Assembly (NCBI RefSeq): GCF_007558725.1
Contig: NZ_VLPL01000004.1
Span: forward strand, 372,001-436,000
Source: Fluviicola chungangensis
GTDB taxonomy: Bacteria; Bacteroidota; Bacteroidia; Flavobacteriales_D; Crocinitomicaceae
Direction of reading: 5' to 3'
DNA length: 64,000 nucleotides
Shown: positions 25,572 through 33,817 of the stretch, piece after piece
Layout: each line of letters starts with the position of its first letter
Position numbering within the stretch: position 1 is the stretch's first letter
Program-made: the position numbers and the translations under genes
Notes under the pieces: generated by a model
Databases searched by the model: none
Seen by the model: the letters and a program-made list of their open reading frames with translations, nothing else
Told to the model about the DNA's origin: nothing

Positions 25572-26879
25572 TCATTTGAACACCCGTTCAGTGGTTCCAT
25601 CCGAATAACAGTAAATCACGACTCCTTTACAGTTATCACTCACTTCCTGTCCCAGCATATTGTATATGTGTTCTACGTTTTTGGAATCCAGAAGATTATT
25701 GACGCTTAATAAATGTGTATCATAAACTGTTCTGGAACCATCCAGATCCGTCAGGTTCAAGCGGTAATAATTGATTTCGCCGAATGGGGGGGTTGAATGA
25801 AACGTGTGATAAGTATGACTTTCCTGGGAATGCCCCTGAGCCGGAACATTGGCTATTTCGTTCCAGTTTCCCGAGGCAGGATTTGTCGACCATTCAACCG
25901 TGAAATAGTTCGATCTGTCTTCCGTTAGTGTCGTCCAGTTTAAACTATTTCCTTGGGAAGTTTTTGTTACGTTAAAATCGACTAATTCCACAGGTAATGG
26001 TACCGGAGTACAACCCAACACAGAAGTTCCTCCGAAAGACAAATTATAAGGTTGGCCCGAATTGGAGAAATTATCCACCAGAAGGATGTAAACCTCATTG
26101 GCGTTGGTCGTTAAATTACTGACCCATTTGTCACCTCCCACACCTTCACTATTATCCGCAGGATTATTGGTAGAAGTAATCAACCCGTTACAAGGAAACA
26201 ATCCCAAAAAACCACAACCGAACGAACTGCTTTGCCCGTTGTAAGGAATCATCAATCCGGTATTGCCGGTTGCAGACGAATAACTGCATCGTACGGGGGC
26301 GGATGTCGGTGGGCAATTTGCCCCGGCTGAAGCAGCAGTGAACGGTCCCCAAACAGCAAAATCATAATCATCTCCTCCACTGTTAGGCGAAATCGTCAGT
26401 GTTAATGATCCTCCGGTTTGAACGTTTAGGTAATACCACGATGATTGGTGTTCAATGCCTAAACATCCTTGGTTCGCCGCCGATAATTCCTGCGTTGTTC
26501 CGGCCCCACCGCTATTTGCTGTCTGTGAGGTATTGGAACACAACAATTCTGCCGCTTCACAATCATTTCCTCCTGCTTTCTCCCGGAAGGTAGTTAGGTG
26601 CTTTGCACTGGTAACATTTAAAACCGGAATACCCACCGATTCAAATACAGACCGGACATAGTTTTCCGCATGTTCCTGTTCCAACACCAGTTCAAACCTG
26701 GTTTCAGCGATGTATTGACCGACATTGGGGATGTTGTCTGTTGCCAAGGCTAGATAGTCTTTCGTCAGATAACCAGAAGGAACAGAGATCTTGTAATTTA
26801 TCTGGGCTTGCGCTTCAGAATTGGCTTCGAGTAATAGTAGAGCAATCGCCATTGCTTTAAGTTGTAGTGAATATTTCAT
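25572..26879 (-). CDS. Secreted T9SS-type protein of unknown function
   Basis: 435 residues from the ATG at 26879, chosen because it begins a signal peptide (MKYSLQLKAMAIALLLLEAN) and lies 17 bp after a -7 element; the open frame runs 65 codons further up through intergenic sequence. The central part (about 110-290) has Cys pairs and GGDDYDFAVWGPF with CSYSSATGNTGL, a pattern seen in Bacteroidota beta-sandwich surface proteins; a PVELVDFNVTKTSQGN-type fibronectin-like domain follows. The C-terminal IYNMLGQEV...IYCYSDGTTERVFK looks like a T9SS type A tail. Function unknown. Confidence 0.78.
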   Translation of the reverse strand: MKYSLQLKAMAIALLLLEANSEAQAQINYKISVPSGYLTKDYLALATDNIPNVGQYIAETRFELVLEQEHAENYVRSVFESVGIPVLNVTSAKHLTTFREKAGGNDCEAAELLCSNTSQTANSGGAGTTQELSAANQGCLGIEHQSSWYYLNVQTGGSLTLTISPNSGGDDYDFAVWGPFTAASAGANCPPTSAPVRCSYSSATGNTGLMIPYNGQSSSFGCGFLGLFPCNGLITSTNNPADNSEGVGGDKWVSNLTTNANEVYILLVDNFSNSGQPYNLSFGGTSVLGCTPVPLPVELVDFNVTKTSQGNSLNWTTLTEDRSNYFTVEWSTNPASGNWNEIANVPAQGHSQESHTYHTFHSTPPFGEINYYRLNLTDLDGSRTVYDTHLLSVNNLLDSKNVEHIYNMLGQEVSDNCKGVVIYCYSDGTTERVFK

Positions 26880-26896
26880 GTTGTCAAGTTTCGTGT

Positions 26897-26904
26897 CAAA
26901 GATA
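26897..26904 (-). promoter_or_regulatory. -7 element TATCTTTG of the secreted protein gene
   Basis: Exact TAnnTTTG on the minus strand 17 nt before the ATG at 26879; supports the short start choice. Confidence 0.6.
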
Positions 26905-27004
26905 ATTTTCAACCAACTACACCCTCTTGATAATGAGTATTTTGCAGGTATCAATCTGCAAATTCCGGGTTTCATCGAAGATCCGTTTTGCAAATCCTGA
27001 CAAA

Positions 27005-27041
27005 AAAAAGGCCGTTCTAAAATAATTAAAACAGCCTTTTT
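27005..27041 (-). terminator. Terminator of the repeat-rich adhesin operon
   Basis: AAAAAGGCTGTT and AACGGCCTTTTT arms (minus strand) with an AT-rich loop, followed by a long T run. Confidence 0.8.
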
Positions 27042-27074
27042 AATTAATTGATAATCAAATAATTGATAGTGCAA

Positions 27075-29363
27075 TTATTGCTTTTGTATACGGAAGATGA
27101 ACTGTTGCCCATCGATTAACGCTTTTACAAAATATAATCCGGTGACTTGACCTGAAAAATCGATTTCTGTTGTTGTAGCAGAAGATTTAAAGCATCCGAA
27201 CGGAACTTCTTTTCCTTGGATATCAATTACGTTGACAATCGAGAAATCAGTCCCGGAAGATACACTTGCAGTAAATTTACCACTCGTCGGATTCGGGTAC
27301 ACTTCCAGTCCGAATGTCTGGCTGTTTTCTGTAAGACCCAAACAATCACTCACACTAATTGTAAATGTTGCCTGACCATCACATCCGTTTGCATCTGTGA
27401 ACGAATACGTGATCACGTGACTTCCAACTCCGGCTGTAACAGGATTCAACATTCCTCCGCTTACTCCAGCTCCGCTGTATGTTCCTCCTGCAGGTGTACC
27501 ACCAGAAAGTGTTAATGGCGCATGATTCAAGCACATCGTTGAAACCGGTGATGTGAAGCCAACTGTCGGAGCGGTATTTACCGTAATGGTTGTCATTGCT
27601 TCATCTGTACAACCGTTTGCATCCGTGAATGTGTATGTAACCGTTTGCGTTCCCGCCATCGGATCAAAATCAGTTCCTGTTACTCCTGTTCCAGAATACG
27701 TTCCGCCAGCAGGACTTCCACCTGTTAAAGCCAATGTCCCCGAGTTGCTGCATACTGCTGAAACGGCACTTTGGGTCACTGTAGGAGCTGCGTTTACCAT
27801 GATCGTTGTAGAAGCAGTATTCATACAACCATTTGCATCTGTATAAGCATATGTCACAGTTTGCGTTCCGGCTGTCGGGTCGAAATCACTTCCCGAAACC
27901 CCTGTTCCGCTATAAGTTCCTCCCGCAGGACTGCCGCCTGTCAAAGCCAATGCTCCTGAATTATCACACACTGCTGAAATAGCACTTTGTGTGACCGTCG
28001 GAGCAGTATTTACCGTGATTGTTGTACTTGCACTATTGGTACAACTATTTCCGTCCGTGTAAGTATAAGTAATCATTTGTGTTCCCGATGCAGGATCAAA
28101 ATCAGTTCCTGTTACTCCAGTTCCACTATAAGTTCCTCCTGCCGGACTTCCACCCGTCAAGGCAACTAATCCTTCGTTGTCACAAACTGCAGAGATTGTA
28201 CTTTGAGAGACTACCGGAGCCGGATTTACAGTAATGGTATAATTCGAAGAATGTGAACAACCGTAAGCATCTGTCATATCATACGTAATCGTCTGAGATC
28301 CCATTGCAGGATTAAAGCTTCCTCCACTGACATTGGTTCCGCTATAAGTTCCGCCTGCTGGTGATCCCTCTATCAGTGTATACGACGAACCATTGTCACA
28401 CAAAGCCGGGGCCGGTGAGAAAGTAATCGGATTTGCCGGGCAAACGACAGTGATTGAATATGCCTGTGAACCGGAACATCCGCTGTTATCATTAACCGTT
28501 GCAGTAAAGTTAAATGTTCCTGTAGCAGTTGGCGTTCCGGAAATGGTTCCGTTGGAAGCCAGAGTCAATCCTGGAGGAAGTGCTCCCGCCGTAATTGCAA
28601 AATTTGGTGCTCCCAAAGCTCCGGTTTGAGTCAAAGCCAATGAATATGCGGAACCTGCCGTTCCACCAGTCAATGCCCCACCGGTCGTCATGGTAAATGC
28701 AGGACAAGTATATGGCGTATAAACCACGTTGTCAAGTCCGATGAAATCTGAATTTGAGCCCAATGGACCACCATTCGTAACATAATAGCGGAATGCAATT
28801 CGTCCGGAAGTTGGTGCTGGAAGCCCCGAAATCGTAATGGTAAATTGTGTCCAAACCTGTGGATAAACTCCTGTTACCAAGGACGGATTCACACTTAGCA
28901 ACAAAGTAGTAAAATCTCCAACTGCAGCAGATCCCGTTCCCACGTTTGTGCTAGCTCCATTCGTACTTAAACGTACTTCCAAACGATCCGGGTATTCGGT
29001 TGGAGCTGGTGTTGGCCTTCTTGTATAAAAAGTAAATACATCACCGTTTCTAAAGGTTCTGTTTGGCGTTACCAACCAGTTACTAATGGTATTCGCACCG
29101 GTTGTGCTATTATAATTGGCACAAATATATGCACTCGCAACACCATTATATGAATCAAAAGGACCTGTTGGAGTACTTACACCTTGTATCCAGTTAGGAT
29201 TTGTTCCGATTGTCGTGCTGTTATTTTGTTGATACCACCCATTACCTGTCAATGTGGAAACATCATCAAAATTCTCAGTAAAAGCCTGTGAATAAGCCTT
29301 TGAAGTTAATCCGAAGACCAATAAGCCGCATAAAGCAGCTATTTTAAAAATTCGTGTTTTCAT
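27075..29363 (-). CDS. Large surface adhesin with Ig-like tandem repeats and T9SS tail
   Basis: 762 residues with signal peptide 1-26. Residues 27-215 form a choice-of-anchor J/cleaved-adhesin-like domain (FTENFDDVSTL... FIGLDNVVYTPY). A putative Ig domain follows (GTAGSAYSLALTQTGALG, LPPGLTLASNGTISGTP). Then come five near-identical units of 72 residues starting GSPAGGTYSGTGV, and the type A sorting domain LEVYPNPTSGKF to the end. It is likely a cell-surface or secreted adhesin. The start is 12 bp after the small coiled-coil gene, forming an operon with a promoter at 29750 and a terminator at 27005. Confidence 0.9.
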   Translation of the reverse strand: MKTRIFKIAALCGLLVFGLTSKAYSQAFTENFDDVSTLTGNGWYQQNNSTTIGTNPNWIQGVSTPTGPFDSYNGVASAYICANYNSTTGANTISNWLVTPNRTFRNGDVFTFYTRRPTPAPTEYPDRLEVRLSTNGASTNVGTGSAAVGDFTTLLLSVNPSLVTGVYPQVWTQFTITISGLPAPTSGRIAFRYYVTNGGPLGSNSDFIGLDNVVYTPYTCPAFTMTTGGALTGGTAGSAYSLALTQTGALGAPNFAITAGALPPGLTLASNGTISGTPTATGTFNFTATVNDNSGCSGSQAYSITVVCPANPITFSPAPALCDNGSSYTLIEGSPAGGTYSGTNVSGGSFNPAMGSQTITYDMTDAYGCSHSSNYTITVNPAPVVSQSTISAVCDNEGLVALTGGSPAGGTYSGTGVTGTDFDPASGTQMITYTYTDGNSCTNSASTTITVNTAPTVTQSAISAVCDNSGALALTGGSPAGGTYSGTGVSGSDFDPTAGTQTVTYAYTDANGCMNTASTTIMVNAAPTVTQSAVSAVCSNSGTLALTGGSPAGGTYSGTGVTGTDFDPMAGTQTVTYTFTDANGCTDEAMTTITVNTAPTVGFTSPVSTMCLNHAPLTLSGGTPAGGTYSGAGVSGGMLNPVTAGVGSHVITYSFTDANGCDGQATFTISVSDCLGLTENSQTFGLEVYPNPTSGKFTASVSSGTDFSIVNVIDIQGKEVPFGCFKSSATTTEIDFSGQVTGLYFVKALIDGQQFIFRIQKQ
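27430..28400. repeat. Tandem 216-bp coding repeats in the adhesin gene
   Basis: Five units with a 72-codon period; for example CAGTTCCTGTTACTCC recurs 432 bp apart (two periods, near 27672 and 28104). Boundaries are approximate. Such arrays can expand or contract by recombination. Confidence 0.85.
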
Positions 29364-29375
29364 AAGTTTAGTGAA

Positions 29376-29729
29376 TTAGCGGGTTTGTGAATTCGTCACT
29401 TCAGAGTAACGTGTGATTTCTTCCTGCAACTGAGTTCTCAATGACACATCTGTTGTTTTCTCTAATTCAGCAGAAAGCATTCCAAGGTATTCTTCTTTCA
29501 ACACACGGAACTCTTCATTCAGTTTGTTCATTTGTGATCTGGAAGAAGAAACTGCCTGATTGATCTCATACTGTTTTGAATCCAGTTTGGCTCGTTGAGC
29601 AGTTAAGATAGGATTTGAAGATACAACCAGCGGAGCCGGCTCTTTTAACGCATGAGTTTGGGATTGTCCAAAGCTGAAATTTGCCAATGAACACACACAA
29701 AGCCCAATGAATAGTAACTTTTTTTTCAT
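29376..29729 (-). CDS. Small secreted coiled-coil protein
   Basis: 117 residues: signal peptide 1-21 (ANFSFGQ), a linker, then a helix of heptad-like character (LDSKQYEINQAV to QEEITRYSEV, about 48-110). No lipobox. I recognise no family. It is the first gene of the operon with the large adhesin, 12 bp apart, so a periplasmic helper or an envelope partner of the adhesin is possible but unproven. Confidence 0.7.
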   Translation of the reverse strand: MKKKLLFIGLCVCSLANFSFGQSQTHALKEPAPLVVSSNPILTAQRAKLDSKQYEINQAVSSSRSQMNKLNEEFRVLKEEYLGMLSAELEKTTDVSLRTQLQEEITRYSEVTNSQTR

Positions 29730-29749
29730 AGTAACCTGTTTAGTTTGTT

Positions 29750-29757
29750 CAAAAATA
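29750..29757 (-). promoter_or_regulatory. -7 element TATTTTTG of the adhesin operon
   Basis: Exact TAnnTTTG on the minus strand, 20 nt before the ATG at 29729. Confidence 0.6.
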
Positions 29758-30079
29758 GGAATTGCACTTCGCCCGAAAAGACCGAAATTTTCGAAAGAGA
29801 AGAATCAAGGGTTTACCCTTATATTATCGAAAAATCTGCTGTATAAATTGATTTGAAATTTATCTGAACCGATCAAAAAACAATTTCTTTTCGATACTCC
29901 AGATCTTACCGGTGAATAGCAATCCGTATTTTCATTAAGTAATAGTATTTGTTTGCCAAAAATACAAACAAATAAAGCACACACAACATTAACCAACTAT
30001 AAATGAGCGTATTCTATCTATGAGTTATCGAATTCTACCGCTGAAAAAATATTTAACACAAAATTAACAAATGCTAAAC
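29758..30079. other. AT-rich gene-free region with an inverted repeat
   Basis: No convincing gene. It contains a perfect 10-bp inverted repeat TATTTGTTTG/CAAACAAATA at 29946-29955 and 29965-29974 and a short AAGGGT/ACCCTT palindrome near 29810. Either could be a binding site for regulation of the adhesin operon; no T run makes a terminator of them. Confidence 0.5.
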
Positions 30080-31393
30080 TTATAGTACGAATTTTCCGTA
30101 CAGGTCATAATGATCGGCAGAGGTAATCTCTACCAGTGCAAAATCACCGATACTTACGTACCCTTCTGATTTTTTCACCAGTACTTCATTATCCACTTCC
30201 GGGGAATCGAATTCTGTACGACCGATGAAATAATCTCCTTCAATGCGGTCGAATAACACTTTGAACGTTTTACCAATCTTTTCCTGGTTCAATTCATAGC
30301 TGATGCCTGACTGCAATTCCATGATCTCATCTGCACGCCGGCGTTTTACATCCTCCGGAACATCGTCTTCCAAAGAATAGGCATGGGTATTTTCTTCGTG
30401 GGAATAGGTGAAAATTCCCAAACGGTCGAAACGCATGCGTTCAACAAACTCATACATTTCCTCAAAATCTTCTTCCGTTTCTCCCGGATAACCTGCGATC
30501 AACGTAGTGCGAATTGCAACTCCGGGAACTTTCTCCCGAATGGTATTCACCAATGCTTCGGTTTTTTCCCTGGTAATTCCTCTTCTCATGGATTGGAGGA
30601 TTTTCGTGGACCCGTGTTGTAACGGCATGTCCAAATACAGACATACATTCGAATGCTTCATCATGGCATCCAGCACATCCATCGGGAAACCAGCCGGGAA
30701 CGCATAGTGTAAACGAATCCATTCGATTCCTTCAACAGCGGCAAGCTGATCCAACAATTCAGCTAAATTGCGCTTCTTGTAAATATCTAATCCGTAATAG
30801 GTTAGATCCTGTGCAATCAATAAAATTTCTTTCACTCCCTGGGCGGCCAAACTTTTCGCAGAATTTACCAACTGATCAATCGGTGTTGAAACGTGCTTTC
30901 CCCTCATTAGCGGGATGGCACAAAACGAACAAGGACGGTCACAGCCTTCCGCTATTTTGAAATAAGCATAATGAGAAGGCGTTGTCAGTAAACGCTCTCC
31001 AACCAACTCATGTTTATAATCTGCTTTTAGTGTTTTGAGTAATCGGGGCAACTCCCTTGTTCCGAAAAAGGCATCTACTTCGGGAATTTCCTGCTCCAGA
31101 TCGTCTTTGTAACGCTGCGCCAAACAACCGGTCACATAAACCTTGTCGACCAGCCCCTCTTTCTTCGCATCCGCATAGCGCAGAATGGTTTCAATGGATT
31201 CCTGTTTCGCATTATCGATAAATCCGCAGGTATTGATAATCACAATTTCAGAGTCATCCTGCTTTGCTTCATGCTCCACTTCGAATTTATTTGCTGCCAA
31301 TTGTGCCATCATCACTTCCGAGTCAAAGGTATTCTTTGCACAGCCTAGTGTTACGACATTTACTTTATTCTTACGAAGTGTTTTTGTTTTCAT
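30080..31393 (-). CDS. rimO: Ribosomal protein S12 methylthiotransferase
   Basis: 437 residues from the ATG at 31393; the open frame reaches a TTG four codons upstream. The N-terminal MTTase domain holds three cluster Cys (VTLGCAKNTFDSE, NTCGFIDNAKQES, TGCLAQRY), the radical-SAM core has CDRPCSFCAIPLMRGK (CxxxCxxC, loop typical of RimO rather than MiaB), and a C-terminal TRAM domain ends the protein. RimO adds a methylthio group to an aspartate of S12. Single gene with its own -7 element. Confidence 0.96.
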   Translation of the reverse strand: MKTKTLRKNKVNVVTLGCAKNTFDSEVMMAQLAANKFEVEHEAKQDDSEIVIINTCGFIDNAKQESIETILRYADAKKEGLVDKVYVTGCLAQRYKDDLEQEIPEVDAFFGTRELPRLLKTLKADYKHELVGERLLTTPSHYAYFKIAEGCDRPCSFCAIPLMRGKHVSTPIDQLVNSAKSLAAQGVKEILLIAQDLTYYGLDIYKKRNLAELLDQLAAVEGIEWIRLHYAFPAGFPMDVLDAMMKHSNVCLYLDMPLQHGSTKILQSMRRGITREKTEALVNTIREKVPGVAIRTTLIAGYPGETEEDFEEMYEFVERMRFDRLGIFTYSHEENTHAYSLEDDVPEDVKRRRADEIMELQSGISYELNQEKIGKTFKVLFDRIEGDYFIGRTEFDSPEVDNEVLVKKSEGYVSIGDFALVEITSADHYDLYGKFVL

Positions 31394-31413
31394 GAAATCA
31401 ACCAAATGGGGTG

Positions 31414-31421
31414 CAAAGGTA
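31414..31421 (-). promoter_or_regulatory. rimO: -7 element TACCTTTG of rimO
   Basis: Exact TAnnTTTG on the minus strand 20 nt ahead of the ATG at 31393. Confidence 0.6.
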
Positions 31422-31464
31422 CGACTACTAATTCAAAATGAAAAACGCAAAATTACGAAGCCGA

Positions 31465-31506
31465 AAAAACTGTAGGGGCGCCATTAATCGCGCCCCTACA
31501 GTTTTT
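31465..31506. terminator. Strong palindromic terminator after lgt
   Basis: Perfect 17-bp arms AAAAACTGTAGGGGCGC and complement with an 8-nt centre; A run before and T run after make it bidirectional. It lies 12 bp behind the lgt stop. Member of the GTAGGGGC/ATTAATCG palindrome group. Confidence 0.85.
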
Positions 31507-31518
31507 ATTAAATCGCTA

Positions 31519-32406
31519 TTATTTCAAAGGAAGCGGTTTCGCCACAGCTTCGTCAAATTTAGCTTGTTCTTTTTCGGGAACTTTCCGGAACGTTAAGTAG
31601 AGCCCGATTAAAATGAAAGGAATACTCAATAATTGACCCGTATTCAACGCCCAGGAATCATCCCGGTCAGTTTGGCCCACTTTTATAAATTCAATCACAA
31701 AACGAGCCGTCCAAATCAGGATCATAAACATCCCGAACAATCTTCCCGGAATTGCCTTCGCTGGCGTTTTCCAGAACATTCGGAACAAAACAATAAACGA
31801 AAATAAATATGTAATGGATTCGTACAACTGTGCCGGGTGACGTGGAACGACTTTTCCATCTACCAGGTATTCGGGACCGGCATGGAAGAAATTGAATCCC
31901 CATGGAAGATTTGTCGGAACTCCGATAATCTCATGGTTTACCAGGTTCCCCAACCGGATAAAACATCCTGCAATGGCAATCGGAGCTACAATTCGATCCA
32001 GAATCCATAACATCGGGCGGTGAATTACCTTTTTGGAATAAACATACAACATAATCAAAATCATGAATGCCGCACCATGACTGGCCAATCCGCCTTCCCA
32101 CACTTTGAAAATTGACATGGGATGGTCAAAATATCCTTCTTCAAACTGGCCTTTCGCATTGAATCCGTCGTGATAAGGACCGTAAAATAACACATGCCCT
32201 AAACGCGCCCCGATAATGGTTGCCGGAACAACGTAAAGCAATAACTTATCCAGGTATTTTTCTGAGATGCCCTCGGATTTGAACATTCTTTTGATCACAT
32301 AATATCCGATGATCATTCCCCCTACAAACAATAAACCGTATAGGTTCGGCGTAGACCACCCGTCAATAAGTTGTGAATCTACTTTCCAATCAATTGCTAA
32401 TTCCAC
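31519..32406 (-). CDS. lgt: Prolipoprotein diacylglyceryl transferase
   Basis: 295 residues from a GTG start at 32406. It is a seven-helix inner membrane enzyme that attaches diacylglycerol to the lipobox Cys of prolipoproteins. Family motifs are seen: WEGGLASHGA, IRLGNLVNHEIIGVPT and HPAQLYES. The N-terminal ELAIDWKVDSQLIDGWSTPNLYGLLF is longer than in E. coli but usual in Bacteroidota. It would process the lipoproteins predicted at 42.4 and 52.6 kb. A degenerate -7 element TATCTTCG lies at 32425-32432. Confidence 0.95.
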   Translation of the reverse strand: MELAIDWKVDSQLIDGWSTPNLYGLLFVGGMIIGYYVIKRMFKSEGISEKYLDKLLLYVVPATIIGARLGHVLFYGPYHDGFNAKGQFEEGYFDHPMSIFKVWEGGLASHGAAFMILIMLYVYSKKVIHRPMLWILDRIVAPIAIAGCFIRLGNLVNHEIIGVPTNLPWGFNFFHAGPEYLVDGKVVPRHPAQLYESITYLFSFIVLFRMFWKTPAKAIPGRLFGMFMILIWTARFVIEFIKVGQTDRDDSWALNTGQLLSIPFILIGLYLTFRKVPEKEQAKFDEAVAKPLPLK

Positions 32407-32438
32407 GTGTTTGATTTTGTTGGTCGAAGATAGCGGTT

Positions 32439-33482
32439 TTATTGATTCAATTTCTGCAATAAATGCTCCGCCCGTCCTTTTTTGAAGATTTTATTGCTGT
32501 TATCCTGTCCTTTTCTCAAAGCTTTCTGCTCTTCCAATGGAAGATGGATGATTTCCTGGCACTCCGGAGTACAGCAGCTCTCATACTTCGTGTTGCATTT
32601 TTCACACTGAATAAACAGCAAATGACAAGCTTCGTTCGCACAATTCACATGCACATCTGCAGGCTCACCACATTGATGACAGTGTGAAACAACATCATCC
32701 GTAATACGTTCTCCGCGTCGCTCATCAAATACGAAGTTTTTCCCGATAAAGCGATTTTCGAGACCTTTCTCCTTGCATTCGTTCGCATACTTAATGATCC
32801 CGCCTTCCAGCTGGTGAACATTCTTGAATCCACGGTGCTTGAACCAGGCCGACGCTTTTTCACAGCGAATTCCACCGGTGCAATACATCACGATGTTCTT
32901 ATCTTCATTTCCTTTCAGATAAGCATCTTCAATAATCGGCAGGGATTCTCGAAAGGTATCCACATCCGGAAGAATGGCACCTTTAAAATGCCCCACTTCG
33001 TGTTCGTAGTGATTTCGGAAGTCAATCAAAATCGTATCCGGATCCTGTGTCAGCGCATTGAACTCTTCCGCTTTCAAGTGCTTCCCGATGTTTGTCACAT
33101 CAAATGTTTCGTCACTTAAACCGTCTGCCAAAATTTTGTTACGGACTTTTACCTTCAGTTTCAGGAACGGAAAAACGGCTCCTTCTTCCTCTACGGCAAT
33201 ATTCAATCGTACACCATCGAGAAAATCAATGGAATACAAATCTGACCGGAAATCATTCAGGCGATCTGTCGGTACCGAAATTTGCGCATTGATTCCTTCA
33301 TTGGCAACATAAATCCGGCCAACAATCTGGAGGTTATCCAATAACTGATATAAATAATCTCTGAAAATTTGAGGATTGGCAATTTTTGCATATTTGTAGA
33401 AAGAGATCGTCACAAACTCGTGTCCGGCCTCGCGCAATTTTTGCTCTAATTCCTCTTTACTAAATGTGTTCCACAGTTGCAT
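32439..33482 (-). CDS. trhO: tRNA uridine(34) hydroxylase (rhodanese domain)
   Basis: 347 residues. N-terminal acylphosphatase-like domain (about 25-105; GRIYVANEGINAQISVP) and a rhodanese domain (120-225) with the catalytic loop MYCTGGIRCEKASAW, Cys near residue 197. The C-terminal extension (260-347) has a Cys-rich zinc-binding look: CHQCGEP, CANEACHLLFIQCEKC, CCTPEC. TrhO makes 5-hydroxyuridine at the tRNA wobble base under oxygen. Formerly YceA. Fits family length. Confidence 0.93.
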   Translation of the reverse strand: MQLWNTFSKEELEQKLREAGHEFVTISFYKYAKIANPQIFRDYLYQLLDNLQIVGRIYVANEGINAQISVPTDRLNDFRSDLYSIDFLDGVRLNIAVEEEGAVFPFLKLKVKVRNKILADGLSDETFDVTNIGKHLKAEEFNALTQDPDTILIDFRNHYEHEVGHFKGAILPDVDTFRESLPIIEDAYLKGNEDKNIVMYCTGGIRCEKASAWFKHRGFKNVHQLEGGIIKYANECKEKGLENRFIGKNFVFDERRGERITDDVVSHCHQCGEPADVHVNCANEACHLLFIQCEKCNTKYESCCTPECQEIIHLPLEEQKALRKGQDNSNKIFKKGRAEHLLQKLNQ

Positions 33483-33544
33483 GCTATGTTTGTTTTTGTA
33501 AAAAGTTACTACAGCGCCTTTGCCATAGCTTCAGCGCCGGCACA

Positions 33545-33584
33545 AAGATATTAAGATTTTAAGACTTCAAGATACCAAGACCGG
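33545..33584 (+). repeat. Five 8-bp tandem units, consensus AAGAynnn
   Basis: Units AAGATATT, AAGATTTT, AAGACTTC, AAGATACC and AAGACCGG follow without gaps. It is 63 bp upstream of trhO. Confidence 0.7.
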
Positions 33585-33605
33585 AGACTTTTCACAAAAA
33601 AAGAA

Positions 33606-33635
33606 AACTCCGGTTTATCGAAACAAACCGGAGTT
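33606..33635 (-). terminator. Strong terminator on the minus strand
   Basis: 11-bp perfect arms AACTCCGGTTT/AAACCGGAGTT; minus-strand transcript continues into TTTTCTTTTTTT. It stops read-through from the 33818-35071 gene into trhO. Confidence 0.82.
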
Positions 33636-33777
33636 CTCAAACATTAAACCTAACCCCTAAATTTATCCGGCCAAAGTAAGCCGGGCTAAAACACACTATT
33701 ACAGAATAAACCTGCAAACTATTCACCCTTACTTACGAATGAACAGGTGTTTTGGATTTCGGGGAACTAAAAAAATC

Positions 33778-33807
33778 AGTAGGGACGCGATTAATCACAC
33801 TCCTACT
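33778..33807. repeat. Degenerate copy of the ATTAATC palindrome
   Basis: AGTAGGGACGCGATTAATCA pairs imperfectly with the following CACTCCTACT; related to the copies at 11605 and 31465. It ends 10 bp from the stop of the neighbouring minus-strand gene. Confidence 0.6.
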
Positions 33808-33817
33808 ACATTGAAAT

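Larger units (their letters stand above)
33483..33817. other. Gene-free region with tandem repeat, terminator and palindrome
   Basis: The 335 bp hold no convincing gene: an 8-bp tandem array at 33545-33584, a terminator at 33606-33635 and a degenerate palindrome at 33778-33807 account for the recognisable parts; 33640-33775 shows nothing that I can name. Confidence 0.6.

Noticed and set aside
27430-28400. CRISPR array
   Set aside because: The regular repeats are 216 bp long, in frame and coding; no short repeats with unique spacers exist anywhere in the window.
29805-29996. 63-codon minus-strand frame in the gene-free region
   Set aside because: No ribosome site, no promoter position, no hydrophobic or domain pattern; it also covers the inverted repeat.
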